Below are positions 33,790-49,364 of a stretch of DNA of 64,000 nt, piece after piece. The position numbers and the translations under genes are program-made. The notes beneath the pieces are model-generated. The model worked only from the letters and a program-made list of their open reading frames with translations. It did no database searches and was not told where the DNA came from. Source of the stretch: Modestobacter lapidis (GTDB taxonomy: Bacteria; Actinomycetota; Actinomycetes; Mycobacteriales; Geodermatophilaceae); contig JABAKE010000005.1 in assembly GCA_019779905.1 (NCBI GenBank), forward strand, positions 62,001-126,000, given 5' to 3'. The stretch's first letter is position 1. Each line of letters starts with the position of its first letter.

Positions 33790-34653
33790 TCAGCTGCCGG
33801 ACGGGCCCCGGCGGCGCAGGTAGCGCTCGAACTCGCGGGCGATCGAGTCGCCGCTGGTCTGGGACAGGTCGGTGGCGGTGGCCCGCTCCTCCAGGGACCG
33901 GACGTACTCGACGACCTCGTCGTCCTCCTGGGCCATCTCGTCGACGGTGGTGACCCACTCCTCGGCCTGCTGGGGCAGGGCGCCGAGCGGCACCGCCACC
34001 TCCAGCACCTCCTCCACCCGCTGGAGCAGCGCCATGGTCGCCCGCGGCGCCGGCGGCTGCGACACGTAGTGCGGCACCGCGGCCCAGAAGCTCACCGCCG
34101 GTAGCCCGGCCTGCACGCAGGCGTCCTGGAAGACGCCGAGGATGCCGGTCGGGCCCGTGTAGCGGGAGGTCTCCAGACCCCACTTCGTGGCGGACTCGTC
34201 GTCGTAGGCGGAGCCGGTGACCGGGGTGGGCCGGGTGTGCGGGGTGTCGGCCAGCAGGGCACCGAGGGCCACGACGGTGTGCGCGCCGAGCTCCTGGCAG
34301 ATCTCGATCAGCTCCGCGCAGAAGCCCCGCCAGCGCATGTTGGGCTCGATGCCGCGGATGAGCACGACGTGCCGGTCGCCGTCCGGCGGGCGGGCGACCG
34401 AGATGCGGGTGGTCGGCCACTCCAGCCGGCGGCTGATGCCGTCGATCAGGGCGACGGTCGGCCGGTTGACCTGGAAGTCGTAGTAGTCCTCGGGGTCCAG
34501 CGCGGCCAGCGGGGTGGCGTCCCAGATGAGCTCGAGGTGCTCGAGCGCCCCGGTGGCGGCGTCCCCGGCGTCGTTCCAACCCTCGAACGCGACCACCACG
34601 ACGGGGTCGTCCAGCTGGGGCAGGTCGTCTGCTGCGGACTTCGGATCACTCAC
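33790..34653 (-). CDS. PAC2-family protein
   Basis: A 287-residue member of the PAC2 (proteasome assembly chaperone 2) fold family that is widespread in actinobacteria. It shows VVVVAFEGWNDAGDAATGALEHL (read in two parts), EDYYDFQVNRPTV, LIRGIEPNMRWRGF and the GALLADTPHTRP loop. Two GTG codons lie close together at 34659 and 34653; a TAGGCT ends seven bases before 34653, so that one was taken as a leaderless start. Although proteasome genes are in the same window, a chaperone role in bacteria is not established. Confidence 0.88.
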   Translation of the reverse strand: MSDPKSAADDLPQLDDPVVVVAFEGWNDAGDAATGALEHLELIWDATPLAALDPEDYYDFQVNRPTVALIDGISRRLEWPTTRISVARPPDGDRHVVLIRGIEPNMRWRGFCAELIEICQELGAHTVVALGALLADTPHTRPTPVTGSAYDDESATKWGLETSRYTGPTGILGVFQDACVQAGLPAVSFWAAVPHYVSQPPAPRATMALLQRVEEVLEVAVPLGALPQQAEEWVTTVDEMAQEDDEVVEYVRSLEERATATDLSQTSGDSIAREFERYLRRRGPSGS

Positions 34654-34660
34654 CTTCACG

Positions 34661-34666
34661 AGCCTA
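34661..34666 (-). promoter_or_regulatory. Leaderless -10 hexamer that sets the PAC2 start
   Basis: On the minus strand TAGGCT is followed by seven bases and the GTG at 34653. The other candidate GTG would sit one base after the hexamer, which is too close. Confidence 0.5.
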
Positions 34667-34853
34667 CGTCGATCCCGCCGCCCGGCCCCCGGTGACCGCG
34701 CGGGGAGGCACCGCGGTGCACGCAGGACGGTGCGGAGTGCGACCATGGTCGGGTTGTTCGAGGACGACGAGGGGCTCGCCCCCGTCGGAGTTGCCAGGGC
34801 CCTGGCGCCGGACGTCTCCGTGATCGTGCCCGATCGACGCCCGAGGATCGCCT

Positions 34854-38650
<3,797 letters not shown>

Positions 38651-38654
<4 letters not shown>

Positions 38655-39418
38655 ACTCGAAGGGCCCCGGATCCCCGCATCCCTCGCCCGCGCACGGTGG
38701 GCTCCTGCCGCAGGGCCATCTACAGCCGCTGCAAGCAGTGCTGTTCGACATGGACGGCACGCTGGTGGAGACCGAGCAGTACTGGGGTGAGGCGATGTGC
38801 GACCTGGCCCGGGAGCTCGGCGGGAGCATGTCGCCGGCGGCCCGGGAGCGCACCGTCGGGACGTCGATGCGGGTCGCCATGGGCGTCCTGTACGCCGACC
38901 TCGGGGTACGGCGCGACGAGGTCGACCTGCAGGGGGACGTCCGCTGGGTAGAGGACCGGACGGCGGAGCTGATGGCCGCCGGTGGGATCGATTGGCGCCC
39001 GGGCGCGCGCGCACTGCTGGCCGCGGTCCGAGACGCGGGCGTGGCGACGGCGCTGGTGACGACGACGCCGCGCCGACTGGCCGCCCCGGTGCTGCAGCGG
39101 ATCACCGGCGACCTGGGCGGGAACCCGTTCGACGTCACCGTCTGCGGCGACGAGGCGCCGGCCCGCAAGCCCGACCCGGCGCCCTACCTCCAGGCGATGG
39201 CCGCCCTCGGCGTCGAGGCCGGCGGGTGCCTGGTGATCGAGGACTCCCAGGTCGGCATCGCCGCGGGGCTGGCCGCGGGCGCAACCGTACTGGGCGTGCC
39301 GTCGTTACAGCGGATGCAACCACTTCCCGGACTGGTTGTCCGCCACGGGCTGGTGGGCCTGACCGCCGGCCAGCTCGGCGACCTGCTCAGGGTCGAGGCC
39401 GGCGGCGCCGGCCAGTGA
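38651..39418 (+). CDS. HAD-superfamily phosphatase
   Basis: A 255-residue HAD hydrolase of the beta-phosphoglucomutase-like subgroup. Motif [14 protein letters not shown], motif II VTTTP, motif III lysine in [13 protein letters not shown] and motif [14 protein letters not shown] are all present. The first 28 residues (Gly/Pro/His-rich) lack homology to the fold and are encoded by sequence resembling the palindromic repeat family at 38658-38717. The ATG overlaps the metH stop by four bases and was kept for coupling. The substrate is unknown. Confidence 0.88.
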
Positions 39419-41482
<2,064 letters not shown>

Positions 41483-41623
41483 CCGCTCGCCGGAGTCGGC
41501 CGGGTGGCGCCCGGACGACGTCCTGGCCGGGCGCGCGCGCCGGTCGCGTGGGCTGCGGCGCTGTCACCTCCCGCGTGTATAGATTGGCGTCCTGGCTCCC
41601 CCCGATGGCTGTGGAGGTGCGCG

Positions 41624-43402
41624 ATGACCCTGGATCCCGACGAGTTCCGAGCGCGACGTGAGCGTGACGTCGCCTCACTGGTGAGCCAGATCTCCTACCT
41701 CGAGGAGGAGATCGGCCTCCTGCGGCGCAAGGTGTCCGACGGCCCGCGCCAGGTGCGCGCGCTGGAGGAGCGCCTCGCCGAGGCGGAGGGCCGGGCGGCC
41801 TTCCTGTCCGAGCGCAACGACAAGCTGGCCACCACGCTCCGCGAGGCGCGCGACCAGCTGGTCACGCTCAAGGAGGAGGTCGAGCGTCTGGGCCAGCCCC
41901 CGTCCGGGTACGGCGTCTTCCTCGCCAGGTTCGAGGACGGCACCGTCGACGTCTTCACCGGTGGCCGGAAGCTGCGGGTGTCGGTGTCCCCGGCCCTGGC
42001 GGTCGACGACCTCCGGCACGGCCAGGAGGTCATGCTCAACGAGGCGATGAACGTCGTCGAGGCGCGTGGCTTCGAGCGGGCCGGCGACGTCGTCATGCTC
42101 AAGGAGCTGCTCGAGCCGGTCGAGGGCATTCCGCGCCGGGCGCTGGTCATCGGGCACACCGACGAGGAGCGGGTCGTCTACCTCGCCGATTCCCTCGCCG
42201 ACCAGCCGGTGCGTGTGGGCGACTCGCTGCTGCTGGAGTCCCGCTCCGGGTACGTCTACGAGCGGATCCCGAAGAGCGAGGTCGAGGAGCTGATCCTCGA
42301 AGAGGTCCCCGACATCGACTACGCCGACATCGGTGGGCTGTCCCGGCAGATCGAGCAGATCCGGGACGCCGTCGAGCTGCCGTTCCTGCACGCCGACCTG
42401 TTCCGCGAGTACGAGCTGCGCCCGCCGAAGGGCATCCTGCTGTACGGCCCGCCCGGCTGCGGGAAGACGCTCATCGCCAAGGCGGTGGCCAACTCGCTGG
42501 CCAAGAAGGTCGCGGCGCTCAACGGCGACTCCGACCGGAGCCAGGGGAAGTCGTTCTTCCTCAACATCAAGGGCCCGGAGCTGCTGAACAAGTACGTGGG
42601 GGAGACCGAGCGGCACATCCGGCTGGTCTTCCAGCGGGCCCGGGAGAAGGCCAGCGAGGGCACGCCGGTCATCGTCTTCTTCGACGAGATGGACTCGATC
42701 TTCCGCACCCGCGGATCCGGGGTGTCCTCCGACGTGGAGAGCACGATCGTGCCGCAGCTGCTCAGCGAGATCGACGGCGTCGAGGGGCTGGAGAACGTGA
42801 TCGTCATCGGCGCCTCCAACCGCGAGGACATGATCGACCCGGCGATCCTGCGGCCCGGCCGCCTGGACGTAAAGATCAAGATCGAGCGGCCGGACGCCGA
42901 GGCCGCGCGCGACATCTTCAGCAAGTACCTGACCACCACGCTGCCGATCAACGCCGACGACCTGGCCGAGCACGGCGGAAGCCGCGAGGCGACCATCGCC
43001 GGGATGATCCAGAGCACCGTCGAGCGGATGTACACCGAGACCGAGGACAACCGCTTCCTCGAGGTGACGTACGCCAACGGTGACAAGGAGGTCCTGTACT
43101 TCAAGGACTTCAACTCCGGCGCGATGCTGCAGAACATCGTCGACCGGGCCAAGAAGATGGCGATCAAGGACCGGCTGGAGACCGGCGTCGGGGGGCTGCG
43201 GGTCGGCCACCTGATGGCGGCCTGCGTCGACGAGTTCAAGGAGAACGAGGACCTGCCCAACACGACCAACCCCGACGACTGGGCGCGGATCTCGGGCAAG
43301 AAGGGCGAGCGGATCGTCTACATCCGCACGCTCATCTCCGGCAAGGGCAGCGAGAGCGGGCGCGCGATCGACACCGCGACGAACACCGGCCAGTACCTGT
43401 GA
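41624..43402 (+). CDS. arc: Proteasome-associated AAA ATPase Mpa/ARC
   Basis: A 592-residue hexameric unfoldase that recognises pupylated proteins and feeds them to the 20S proteasome. Residues about 20-90 are the N-terminal coiled coil that binds Pup ([30 protein letters not shown]). Tandem OB folds follow ([18 protein letters not shown]). The AAA module has Walker A GPPGCGKT near 277 and Walker [11 protein letters not shown] near 352. The C-terminus ends GQYL, the penultimate-tyrosine tail that docks into the PrcA rings. GGAGGTG precedes the ATG, so it has a leader. It opens the proteasome cluster. Confidence 0.97.
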   Translation: MTLDPDEFRARRERDVASLVSQISYLEEEIGLLRRKVSDGPRQVRALEERLAEAEGRAAFLSERNDKLATTLREARDQLVTLKEEVERLGQPPSGYGVFLARFEDGTVDVFTGGRKLRVSVSPALAVDDLRHGQEVMLNEAMNVVEARGFERAGDVVMLKELLEPVEGIPRRALVIGHTDEERVVYLADSLADQPVRVGDSLLLESRSGYVYERIPKSEVEELILEEVPDIDYADIGGLSRQIEQIRDAVELPFLHADLFREYELRPPKGILLYGPPGCGKTLIAKAVANSLAKKVAALNGDSDRSQGKSFFLNIKGPELLNKYVGETERHIRLVFQRAREKASEGTPVIVFFDEMDSIFRTRGSGVSSDVESTIVPQLLSEIDGVEGLENVIVIGASNREDMIDPAILRPGRLDVKIKIERPDAEAARDIFSKYLTTTLPINADDLAEHGGSREATIAGMIQSTVERMYTETEDNRFLEVTYANGDKEVLYFKDFNSGAMLQNIVDRAKKMAIKDRLETGVGGLRVGHLMAACVDEFKENEDLPNTTNPDDWARISGKKGERIVYIRTLISGKGSESGRAIDTATNTGQYL

Positions 43403-43409
43403 GCTCGAC

Positions 43410-43470
43410 GGCCCTGCTGCAGGGGCCCGCGCCGAGCTCGCGAGGCGTGGGGGGCAGCAGGGTCCCTTCT
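43410..43470. repeat. Palindromic intergenic repeat between arc and dop
   Basis: GGCCCTGCTGCAGGGGCCCG and GGGGGGCAGCAGGGTCCCTT flank a GAGCTCGCGAGGCGTG centre. The arms CCCTGCTGC/GCAGCAGGG pair perfectly. The copy lies between the arc stop and the dop -10 hexamer and may end arc transcription. Confidence 0.7.
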
Positions 43471-43471
43471 C

Positions 43472-43477
43472 TAACCT
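43472..43477 (+). promoter_or_regulatory. Leaderless -10 hexamer for dop
   Basis: TAACCT, seven bases, then the ATG of dop; no ribosome site lies between. Confidence 0.5.
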
Positions 43478-43484
43478 GGCGACC

Positions 43485-44990
43485 ATGAGCGTGCGACGGG
43501 TGATGGGCACCGAGCTCGAGTACGGGATCTCCGTGCCGGGCCAGCCGGGGGCGAACCCGACGACGTTGTCGAGCCAGGTGGTCAACGCCTGGTCGGTGGC
43601 CGAGGCGCCGACCAGGCGGCGGCCGCGGTGGGACTTCGAGGAGGAGTCGCCGCTGCGCGACGCCCGCGGGTTTGACCTGTCGCCCGCCACCGCGCTGGAT
43701 CACAACGACGCCGACGAGGACGCCGGGATGGCCAACGTCATCCTCACCAACGGCGCCCGGCTGTACGTCGACCACGCCCACCCGGAGTACTCGACGCCGG
43801 AGGTGACCAGCCCCCGCGACATCGTGCTGTGGGACAAGGCCGGCGAGCTGGTGATGGCCGAGGCGTCCCGCCGGGCCGCGCGCATCCCGGGCACCCGGCC
43901 CATCCAGCTCTACAAGAACAACACCGACGGCAAGGGCGCCTCCTACGGCGCGCACGAGAACTACCTGATGGACCGCCGGACACCGTTCATCGACATCATC
44001 CGCGGCCTCGTCCCGTTCTTCGTCACCCGGCAGGTGTTCGCCGGCGCCGGCCGCGTCGGCATCGGCCCGGAGGGCCGCCGGCAGGGCTTCCAGATCTCCC
44101 AGCGGGCCGACTTCTTCGAGGTCGAGGTGGGCCTGGAGACGACGCTCAAGCGGCCGATCATCAACACCCGGGACGAGCCGCACGCCGACGCGGACAAGTA
44201 CCGCCGGCTGCACGTGATCATCGGCGACGCCAACCTCGCCGAGCTGTCCACGTACCTCAAGGTCGGGACGACGTCGCTCGTCCTGGCCATGATCGAGGCC
44301 CGGGCGCTGGGCAAGGATCTCACCATCGAGGACCCGGTCGCCGAACTGCAGGCGATCAGCCACGATCCGACGCTGACCCACCGGGTGCGGATGCGCGACG
44401 GGCGACGGCTCACCGGGCTGGAGGTGCAGCGGGAGTACCTCGCCCGGGCCGAACGGTTCGTCGCGGACACCGGCGACACCGACGAGCAGACCCACGACGT
44501 GCTGCGCCGCTGGGCCGAGGTGCTCGAGGACCTCTCGATCGACCCGATGCGCTGTGCCGACCGGCTGGACTGGCCGGCGAAGCTGCGGCTGCTGGAGGGC
44601 TACCGCACGCGCGACGGGCTGGGCTGGGGCGATTCCCGGCTGCACCTGGTCGACCTGCAGTACTCCGACGTCCGCCAGGACAAGGGGCTGTACCACCGGC
44701 TGGTGGCCCGCGGGTCGATGCAGCGGCTGCTCACCGACGAGGAGGTCACCCGGGCGATGACCTCCCCACCGTCGGACACCCGCGCCTACTTCCGCGGCGA
44801 GTGCCTGCGCCGGTACCCCGCCCAGGTCGCCGCCGCCTCCTGGGACTCCGTGGTGTTCGACCTCGGCCGGGAGAACCTGGTGCGGATCCCGACGATGGAG
44901 CCGCTGCGCGGTACCCGGGAGCACGTCGGCATGCTGTTCGAGTCGACGTCGACGGCGCAGGAGCTGGTGGACACCATCACCGGAGGGTGA
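43485..44990 (+). CDS. dop: Pup deamidase/depupylase
   Basis: A 501-residue carboxylate-amine-ligase-like enzyme that deamidates the C-terminal Gln of Pup to Glu and removes Pup from substrates. The N-terminal [11 protein letters not shown] holds the metal-binding glutamate. Residues about 50-78 contain the Dop-specific loop ([17 protein letters not shown]), absent from PafA. The catalytic aspartate equivalent is D96 in [33 protein letters not shown] and [13 protein letters not shown] are nucleotide-site strands. The gene precedes pup by about 90 bases; activation of this Pup is needed since it ends in Gln. Confidence 0.97.
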   Translation: MSVRRVMGTELEYGISVPGQPGANPTTLSSQVVNAWSVAEAPTRRRPRWDFEEESPLRDARGFDLSPATALDHNDADEDAGMANVILTNGARLYVDHAHPEYSTPEVTSPRDIVLWDKAGELVMAEASRRAARIPGTRPIQLYKNNTDGKGASYGAHENYLMDRRTPFIDIIRGLVPFFVTRQVFAGAGRVGIGPEGRRQGFQISQRADFFEVEVGLETTLKRPIINTRDEPHADADKYRRLHVIIGDANLAELSTYLKVGTTSLVLAMIEARALGKDLTIEDPVAELQAISHDPTLTHRVRMRDGRRLTGLEVQREYLARAERFVADTGDTDEQTHDVLRRWAEVLEDLSIDPMRCADRLDWPAKLRLLEGYRTRDGLGWGDSRLHLVDLQYSDVRQDKGLYHRLVARGSMQRLLTDEEVTRAMTSPPSDTRAYFRGECLRRYPAQVAAASWDSVVFDLGRENLVRIPTMEPLRGTREHVGMLFESTSTAQELVDTITGG

Positions 44991-45022
44991 CGCGGAGGCC
45001 CACTCCTGTCGCACCCCGCGGG

Positions 45023-45028
45023 TAGCTT
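45023..45028 (+). promoter_or_regulatory. Possible pup promoter -10
   Basis: TAGCTT about 55 bases before the pup ATG. Unlike the leaderless cases a leader with a GGAGGGTGAG ribosome site follows. No convincing -35 was seen. Confidence 0.3.
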
Positions 45029-45083
45029 GCTGATCAGCAGGACCCACACCAGACAGCCCCAGCACCGAGCAGCGGAGGGTGAG

Positions 45084-45293
45084 ATGGCCACGAGGGACAC
45101 CGGCGGGCAGCAGAAGGCCACGCGCACGCGCGAGGAGACCGACGAGGTCGAGGCGTCGGTCGACGCCGACGTCGCCGAGCGCCACCAGGAGATGAGCGAC
45201 GACGTCGACTCCATCCTTGATGAAATTGATGGCGTTCTTGAGGAGAACTCGGAAGAATTTGTTCGCCAGTACGTACAAAAAGGGGGACAATAG
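45084..45293 (+). CDS. pup: Prokaryotic ubiquitin-like protein Pup
   Basis: A 69-residue, largely disordered tag that is attached to substrate lysines by PafA. The N-terminal half is Thr/Arg/Glu-rich; the C-terminal half (DDVDSILDEIDGVLEENSE, FVRQYVQKGGQ) forms the helix that binds the ATPase coiled coil. It ends GGQ, so Dop must convert Gln to Glu before ligation. The ATG at 45084 follows a GGAGGGTGAG ribosome site. The last 60 bases use A/T-ending codons that are rare in the rest of the window. It lies between dop and an endonuclease-VII-like gene. Confidence 0.97.
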   Translation: MATRDTGGQQKATRTREETDEVEASVDADVAERHQEMSDDVDSILDEIDGVLEENSEEFVRQYVQKGGQ

Positions 45294-45294
45294 A

Positions 45295-45300
45295 TAACAT
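45295..45300 (+). promoter_or_regulatory. Leaderless -10 hexamer for the endonuclease-VII-like gene
   Basis: TAACAT just after the pup stop, eight bases before the ATG at 45309, in an unusually AT-rich patch. No ribosome site is visible. Confidence 0.45.
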
Positions 45301-45308
45301 CGGACAAA

Positions 45309-45974
45309 ATGGCGATGGACGTGAAATTCTGCAGGGATTGTTGCGGTTACAAGCCATTGTCCGAGTTCTCCAAGAACGCACGTTCTCGGGACGGGATGGC
45401 CTTCTACTGTCGGGTTCACCTGGCCGAGAGAGCCTTGCGAAGCCGTGAGGCGCGGCGGACACAACCGCGAGTGCAGCGTCGACCACCGGCGGAGTTGGTG
45501 GTGCCAGATGGTCACAAGTGGTGCCCCGAGTGCGAGCAGGTCCTCGTCATCGAGAACTTCGTCAGGACCGTGCAGTCGGCCAGTGGCTACTCCGCCTACT
45601 GCAAGCCCTGCCACAATAAACGGTCTCGGGCGTCTCGCGAGAAGGTTGGTGGCTCACGTACGTACCACCTGACTCGCCGGTACGGCATCACTGCTGACGA
45701 GGCAGATCATCTCCTCGAGGCCCAGGGCGGGTTGTGCGCCATCTGCCGGACGGCGGCCGCCGGACACGTCGATCACGATCATGTGACGGGCAGGGTTCGC
45801 CAGCTGCTCTGCTTCAACTGCAACGGCGGGCTCGGCCAGTTCCGGGACGACCCGGTCGTGCTCCGCGCCGCGGCGGACTACGTCGAGCGGCACCGCGCCC
45901 GCCAGGCGGCGGAGGGGGAGGGAGCGCCGGCTCCCGGCCCGGCACGCCGGGCCGCCCGGGCAGCCCACCGATAG
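45309..45974 (+). CDS. Recombination endonuclease VII-like protein
   Basis: A 221-residue protein with three zinc-ribbon-like modules: [13 protein letters not shown]...FYC near residues 8-34, [14 protein letters not shown]...YCKPC near 70-100, and an HNH/endonuclease VII site [23 protein letters not shown] near 143-175. The histidines and asparagine fit an HNH nuclease that resolves branched DNA in the phage T4 relative. The C-terminal 35 residues are Ala/Pro/Arg-rich. Many actinobacteria keep such a gene between pup and prcB, but no role in the proteasome pathway is established. Confidence 0.88.
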   Translation: MAMDVKFCRDCCGYKPLSEFSKNARSRDGMAFYCRVHLAERALRSREARRTQPRVQRRPPAELVVPDGHKWCPECEQVLVIENFVRTVQSASGYSAYCKPCHNKRSRASREKVGGSRTYHLTRRYGITADEADHLLEAQGGLCAICRTAAAGHVDHDHVTGRVRQLLCFNCNGGLGQFRDDPVVLRAAADYVERHRARQAAEGEGAPAPGPARRAARAAHR

Positions 45975-46059
45975 GGTCGCCGGGACGTCCCAGCGCCTCC
46001 CGGCGCACGGGACGGAGCAGCACGAACAGCCGTCGGCAGGCGGCACGAGAGGTGGATGG

Positions 46060-46902
46060 GTGACAGACCAGTCGGCTGGCCGGAGCGGGTTCCCGCCCGC
46101 GTACCTGGACCGGGTGGGCTCCTCGTTCACCGATTTCCTGGGCATCACCGCCCCCGACCTGCTGCCCGGCCGTCGCCCGTTGCCGGCGATGCCGCTCGGT
46201 GAGGTCGGCCCGCACGCCACCACGATCGTCGCGGTCACGTACGGCGACGGTGTGCTCATGGGCGGCGACCGCCGGGCCACCATGGGCAACCTCATCTCCT
46301 CCCGCGACATCGAGAAGGTCTACGCCGCCGACTCCTGGTCGGTGATCGGCATCGCCGGGGCCGCGGGCATCGCGATCGAGATGGTCCGGCTCTACCAGGT
46401 GGAGCTGGAGCACTACGAGAAGATCGAGGGGATGACGATGTCCCTCGACGGCAAGGCCAACCGCCTCGCCGCGATGATCCGGGGCAACCTCGGTGCCGCG
46501 ATGCAGGGCCTGGCCGTCGTCCCGCTGTTCGCCGGCTACGACCTCGACGCCGCCGAGGGCACCAGCCCGGGCCGCGTATTCAGCTACGACGTCACCGGCG
46601 GCAACTACGAGGAGAACGGCTACACCGCGGTGGGTTCCGGTTCCCTCTTCGCCAAGAGCTCGCTGAAGAAGACCTGGCGGCCGGGTCTGTCCGCCGATGC
46701 CGCCACCCGCACCGTCGTCGAGTCGCTCTACGACGCCGCCGACGACGATTCCGCCACCGGCGGCCCCGACATGGTCCGCAAGCTCTACCCGATCGTCTAC
46801 CGGGTCGACGCCGAGGGCGCCGTCCGGCTCTCCGACGACCAGGTCTCCTCCGTGGCGGCCACCATCGTCGCGGAGCGCACCGCCGCGGACGGGCAGGGCT
46901 GA
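46060..46902 (+). CDS. prcB: Proteasome beta subunit
   Basis: A 280-residue precursor of the catalytic subunit of the 20S proteasome. The propeptide of 53 residues ends GPHA and is removed autocatalytically to expose the nucleophile Thr54 in [21 protein letters not shown] and SRDIEKVY supply the catalytic Asp/Lys region, and the [12 protein letters not shown] segment the later Ser/Asp set. AGAGGTGGAT serves as ribosome site for the GTG. The gene is followed four bases later by prcA, so both subunits are co-translated. Confidence 0.97.
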   Translation: MTDQSAGRSGFPPAYLDRVGSSFTDFLGITAPDLLPGRRPLPAMPLGEVGPHATTIVAVTYGDGVLMGGDRRATMGNLISSRDIEKVYAADSWSVIGIAGAAGIAIEMVRLYQVELEHYEKIEGMTMSLDGKANRLAAMIRGNLGAAMQGLAVVPLFAGYDLDAAEGTSPGRVFSYDVTGGNYEENGYTAVGSGSLFAKSSLKKTWRPGLSADAATRTVVESLYDAADDDSATGGPDMVRKLYPIVYRVDAEGAVRLSDDQVSSVAATIVAERTAADGQG

Positions 46903-46905
46903 GCC

Positions 46906-47835
46906 ATGACCATGCCGTACTACGCCTCCGCCGAGCAGGTCATGCGCGACCGCTCGGAGTACGCCCGCAAGGGCATCTCCCGCGGCCGCAGCGTCGCCGT
47001 CGTCACCTACTCCGACGGCGTCCTCTTCATCGCCGAGAACCCCAGCTCCACCCTGCACAAGGTCGGTGAGCTCTACGACCGGATCGGCTTCGCCGCCGTG
47101 GGCCGGTACTCGGAGTTCGAGAGCCTGCGGGTCGCCGGTGTGCGCCTGGCCGACGTCCGCGGCTACTCCTACAACCGCCGCGACGTCACCGGCCGGGTCA
47201 TCGCCAACGCCTACGCGCAGACCCTCGGCGCGATCTTCACCGAGCAGATGAAGCCCTACGAGGTCGAGCTCTGCGTCGCCGAGGTCGGGGAGACCCCCGA
47301 GCACGATCAGCTGTACCGGCTCACCTTCGACGGATCGGTCGTCGACGAACCGGATTTCGTGGTGATGGGCGGGCAGGCCGAAGCGGTCAGCGGCCACCTG
47401 CGCGAGCACTTCCTCCCCGGCATGGGCCTCGCTGAGGCGCTCCGGGTCGGCGTCCGGGCGCTGTCCGCGGTCAGCCCGGCGACGGCGGCCAACGGCGGGG
47501 GCCACGACCAGCTCCCCGCCGAACAGCTCGAGGTCGCCGTCCTCGACCGGCGGCGTCCCAAGCGCGCCTTCCGGCGGGTCGTCGGCGTCGCCCTGCGCAG
47601 CCTGCTCGGTGACGAGTCCGCGGCAGCCGCCGAGGACGAGCCGGCCGCCGAGGCCGCGCACGTCCACGCGCCCAGCACCCCCGCACCGGGCACCCCACCC
47701 GGCCTCGGCGACCCCGGGGCGGTCGACACCGCCGGCGGCACCGAACACGCCGCGGGACAGCCGGCCGTGACCGACGGTGCCGGTGGCGAGACCGACGGCA
47801 AGGGTGACACCACCTCCGTCACCGAGGACCGGTGA
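46906..47835 (+). CDS. prcA: Proteasome alpha subunit
   Basis: A 309-residue gate-forming subunit of the 20S proteasome. The N-terminal [20 protein letters not shown] forms the gate and H0 helix. The core runs through [20 protein letters not shown] and the C-terminal strand [16 protein letters not shown] near residue 215. After residue 230 an extra tail of about 80 residues, rich in Ala, Glu, Gly, Pro and Thr, is predicted to be disordered; alpha subunits in mycobacteria are shorter. The tail may sit near the docking face for Mpa. No catalytic Thr is expected in this subunit. Confidence 0.96.
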   Translation: MTMPYYASAEQVMRDRSEYARKGISRGRSVAVVTYSDGVLFIAENPSSTLHKVGELYDRIGFAAVGRYSEFESLRVAGVRLADVRGYSYNRRDVTGRVIANAYAQTLGAIFTEQMKPYEVELCVAEVGETPEHDQLYRLTFDGSVVDEPDFVVMGGQAEAVSGHLREHFLPGMGLAEALRVGVRALSAVSPATAANGGGHDQLPAEQLEVAVLDRRRPKRAFRRVVGVALRSLLGDESAAAAEDEPAAEAAHVHAPSTPAPGTPPGLGDPGAVDTAGGTEHAAGQPAVTDGAGGETDGKGDTTSVTEDR

Positions 47836-47881
47836 GCGGCGCGGCGCGCTCGGGACACGAGCCGAGCGCGCCGCGGACGCC

Positions 47882-47887
47882 TAGGCT
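47882..47887 (+). promoter_or_regulatory. Leaderless -10 hexamer that sets the pafA start
   Basis: TAGGCT followed by seven bases and the GTG at 47895, which also opens the family-typical [13 protein letters not shown]-terminus. The hexamer lies only 47 bases after the prcA stop. Confidence 0.55.
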
Positions 47888-47894
47888 CGGGCAG

Positions 47895-49253
47895 GTGGAA
47901 CGACGGATCTTCGGCATCGAGACCGAGTACGGCGTCACGTGCACCTTCAAGGGCCAACGCCGGCTGTCCCCGGACGAGGTGGCCCGCTACCTGTTCCGCC
48001 GGGTGGTGTCCTGGGGGCGCAGCTCCAACGTCTTCCTGCGCAACGGCTCCCGGCTGTACCTCGACGTGGGGTCACACCCCGAGTACGCCACCGCCGAGTG
48101 CGACGACGTCAGCGAACTGGTCGTCCACGACAAGGCCGGCGAGCGAATTCTCGAAGGGCTGATGGTCGACGCCGAGCAGCGCCTCAACGAAGAGGGCGTC
48201 ACCGGCGACATCTATCTGTTCAAGAACAACACCGACTCCGCCGGCAACAGCTACGGCTGCCACGAGAACTACCTCGTCGGCCGGCACGGCGAGTTCAGCC
48301 GCCTCGCCGACGTGCTCATCCCGTTCCTGGTCAGCCGACAGATGGTCGTCGGTGCCGGCAAGGTGCTGCAGACCCCGCGGGGCGCGGTGTACTGCGTCAG
48401 TCAGCGCGCCGAACACATCTGGGAGGGCGTCTCCAGCGCCACCACCCGGTCCCGGCCGATCATCAACACCCGCGACGAGCCGCACGCCGACGCGGAGAAG
48501 TACCGCCGGCTGCACGTCATCGTCGGCGACTCCAACATGAACGAGACGACGACGCTGCTCAAGGTCACCATCACCGACCTGGTGCTGCGGATGATCGAGC
48601 AGGGCGTGGTTCTGCGCGACATGACCCTGGAGAACCCGATCCGGGCGATCCGGGAGATCAGCCACGACATGACCGGGCGGCGCAAGGTGCGCCTGGCCAA
48701 CGGCCGGGAGATGTCGGCGCTGGAGATCCAGACCGAGTACCACGACCGGGCCGCCGAGTTCGTCGACCGCGAGGGCTACGGCCCGGTGCACCGGCAGATG
48801 CTCGAGCTGTGGGGCCGCACGCTCAAGGCCGTCGACTCCGGTGACCTCTCGTTGATCGAGCGGGAGATCGACTGGGCCACCAAGTTCCAGCTCATCGAGC
48901 GGTACCGCGCCAAGCGTGATCTCCCGCTGTCCAGTTCGCGGGTGGCCCAGATGGACCTCGCCTACCACGACATCCGCCGTGATCGGGGCCTGTACTACCT
49001 GCTCGAGCGGGCCGGCCAGGTCGACCGGGTGGCCCACGAGCCCCGGGTGTTCGAGGCCAAGAACGTGCCGCCGCAGACCACCCGGGCCAAGCTCCGGGGC
49101 GAGTTCATCCGCCGCGCCCAGGAGAAGCGCCGCGACTTCACCGTCGACTGGGTGCACCTCAAGCTCAACGACCAGGCCCAGCGCACCGTGCTGTGCAAGG
49201 ACCCGTTCAAGGCCGTCGACGAGCGGGTGGAGAAGCTGATCGCCAGCATGTGA
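47895..49253 (+). CDS. pafA: Pup--protein ligase
   Basis: A 452-residue ATP-dependent ligase that joins the C-terminal Glu of Pup to substrate lysines through a phosphorylated Pup intermediate. [13 protein letters not shown] carries the metal-site glutamate. The catalytic aspartate equivalent is D57 in [35 protein letters not shown] and [13 protein letters not shown] align with Dop, its paralogue at 43485. It lacks the Dop loop, consistent with ligation rather than depupylation. The GTG at 47895 was chosen for the hexamer and N-terminus, against a frame starting at 47832. Confidence 0.97.
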   Translation: MERRIFGIETEYGVTCTFKGQRRLSPDEVARYLFRRVVSWGRSSNVFLRNGSRLYLDVGSHPEYATAECDDVSELVVHDKAGERILEGLMVDAEQRLNEEGVTGDIYLFKNNTDSAGNSYGCHENYLVGRHGEFSRLADVLIPFLVSRQMVVGAGKVLQTPRGAVYCVSQRAEHIWEGVSSATTRSRPIINTRDEPHADAEKYRRLHVIVGDSNMNETTTLLKVTITDLVLRMIEQGVVLRDMTLENPIRAIREISHDMTGRRKVRLANGREMSALEIQTEYHDRAAEFVDREGYGPVHRQMLELWGRTLKAVDSGDLSLIEREIDWATKFQLIERYRAKRDLPLSSSRVAQMDLAYHDIRRDRGLYYLLERAGQVDRVAHEPRVFEAKNVPPQTTRAKLRGEFIRRAQEKRRDFTVDWVHLKLNDQAQRTVLCKDPFKAVDERVEKLIASM

Positions 49254-49254
49254 G

Positions 49255-49313
49255 AAAGGACCCCTCGGCCCCCCACGCCTCGCGAGCTCGGCGCGGGACC
49301 CTGCCGAGGGGCC
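49255..49313. repeat. Palindromic intergenic repeat after pafA
   Basis: AAAGGACCCCTCGGCCCCCC and GGGACCCTGCCGAGGGGCC flank CCTCGCGAGCTCGG. The outer arms GGACCCCTCGG/CCGAGGGGCC nearly pair. It begins two bases after the pafA stop and is a likely terminator as well. Confidence 0.7.
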
Positions 49314-49364
49314 GGTCAGCTCGGCGGCAGGTGCCTCGGCGGGTCGGCAGCGCAGACTGCTGGC

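Noticed and set aside
34660-34853. Cobalamin riboswitch upstream of metH
   Set aside because: No B12 box (GCCACTG-like) or matching helices were seen; an open frame from 34744 also looks spurious.
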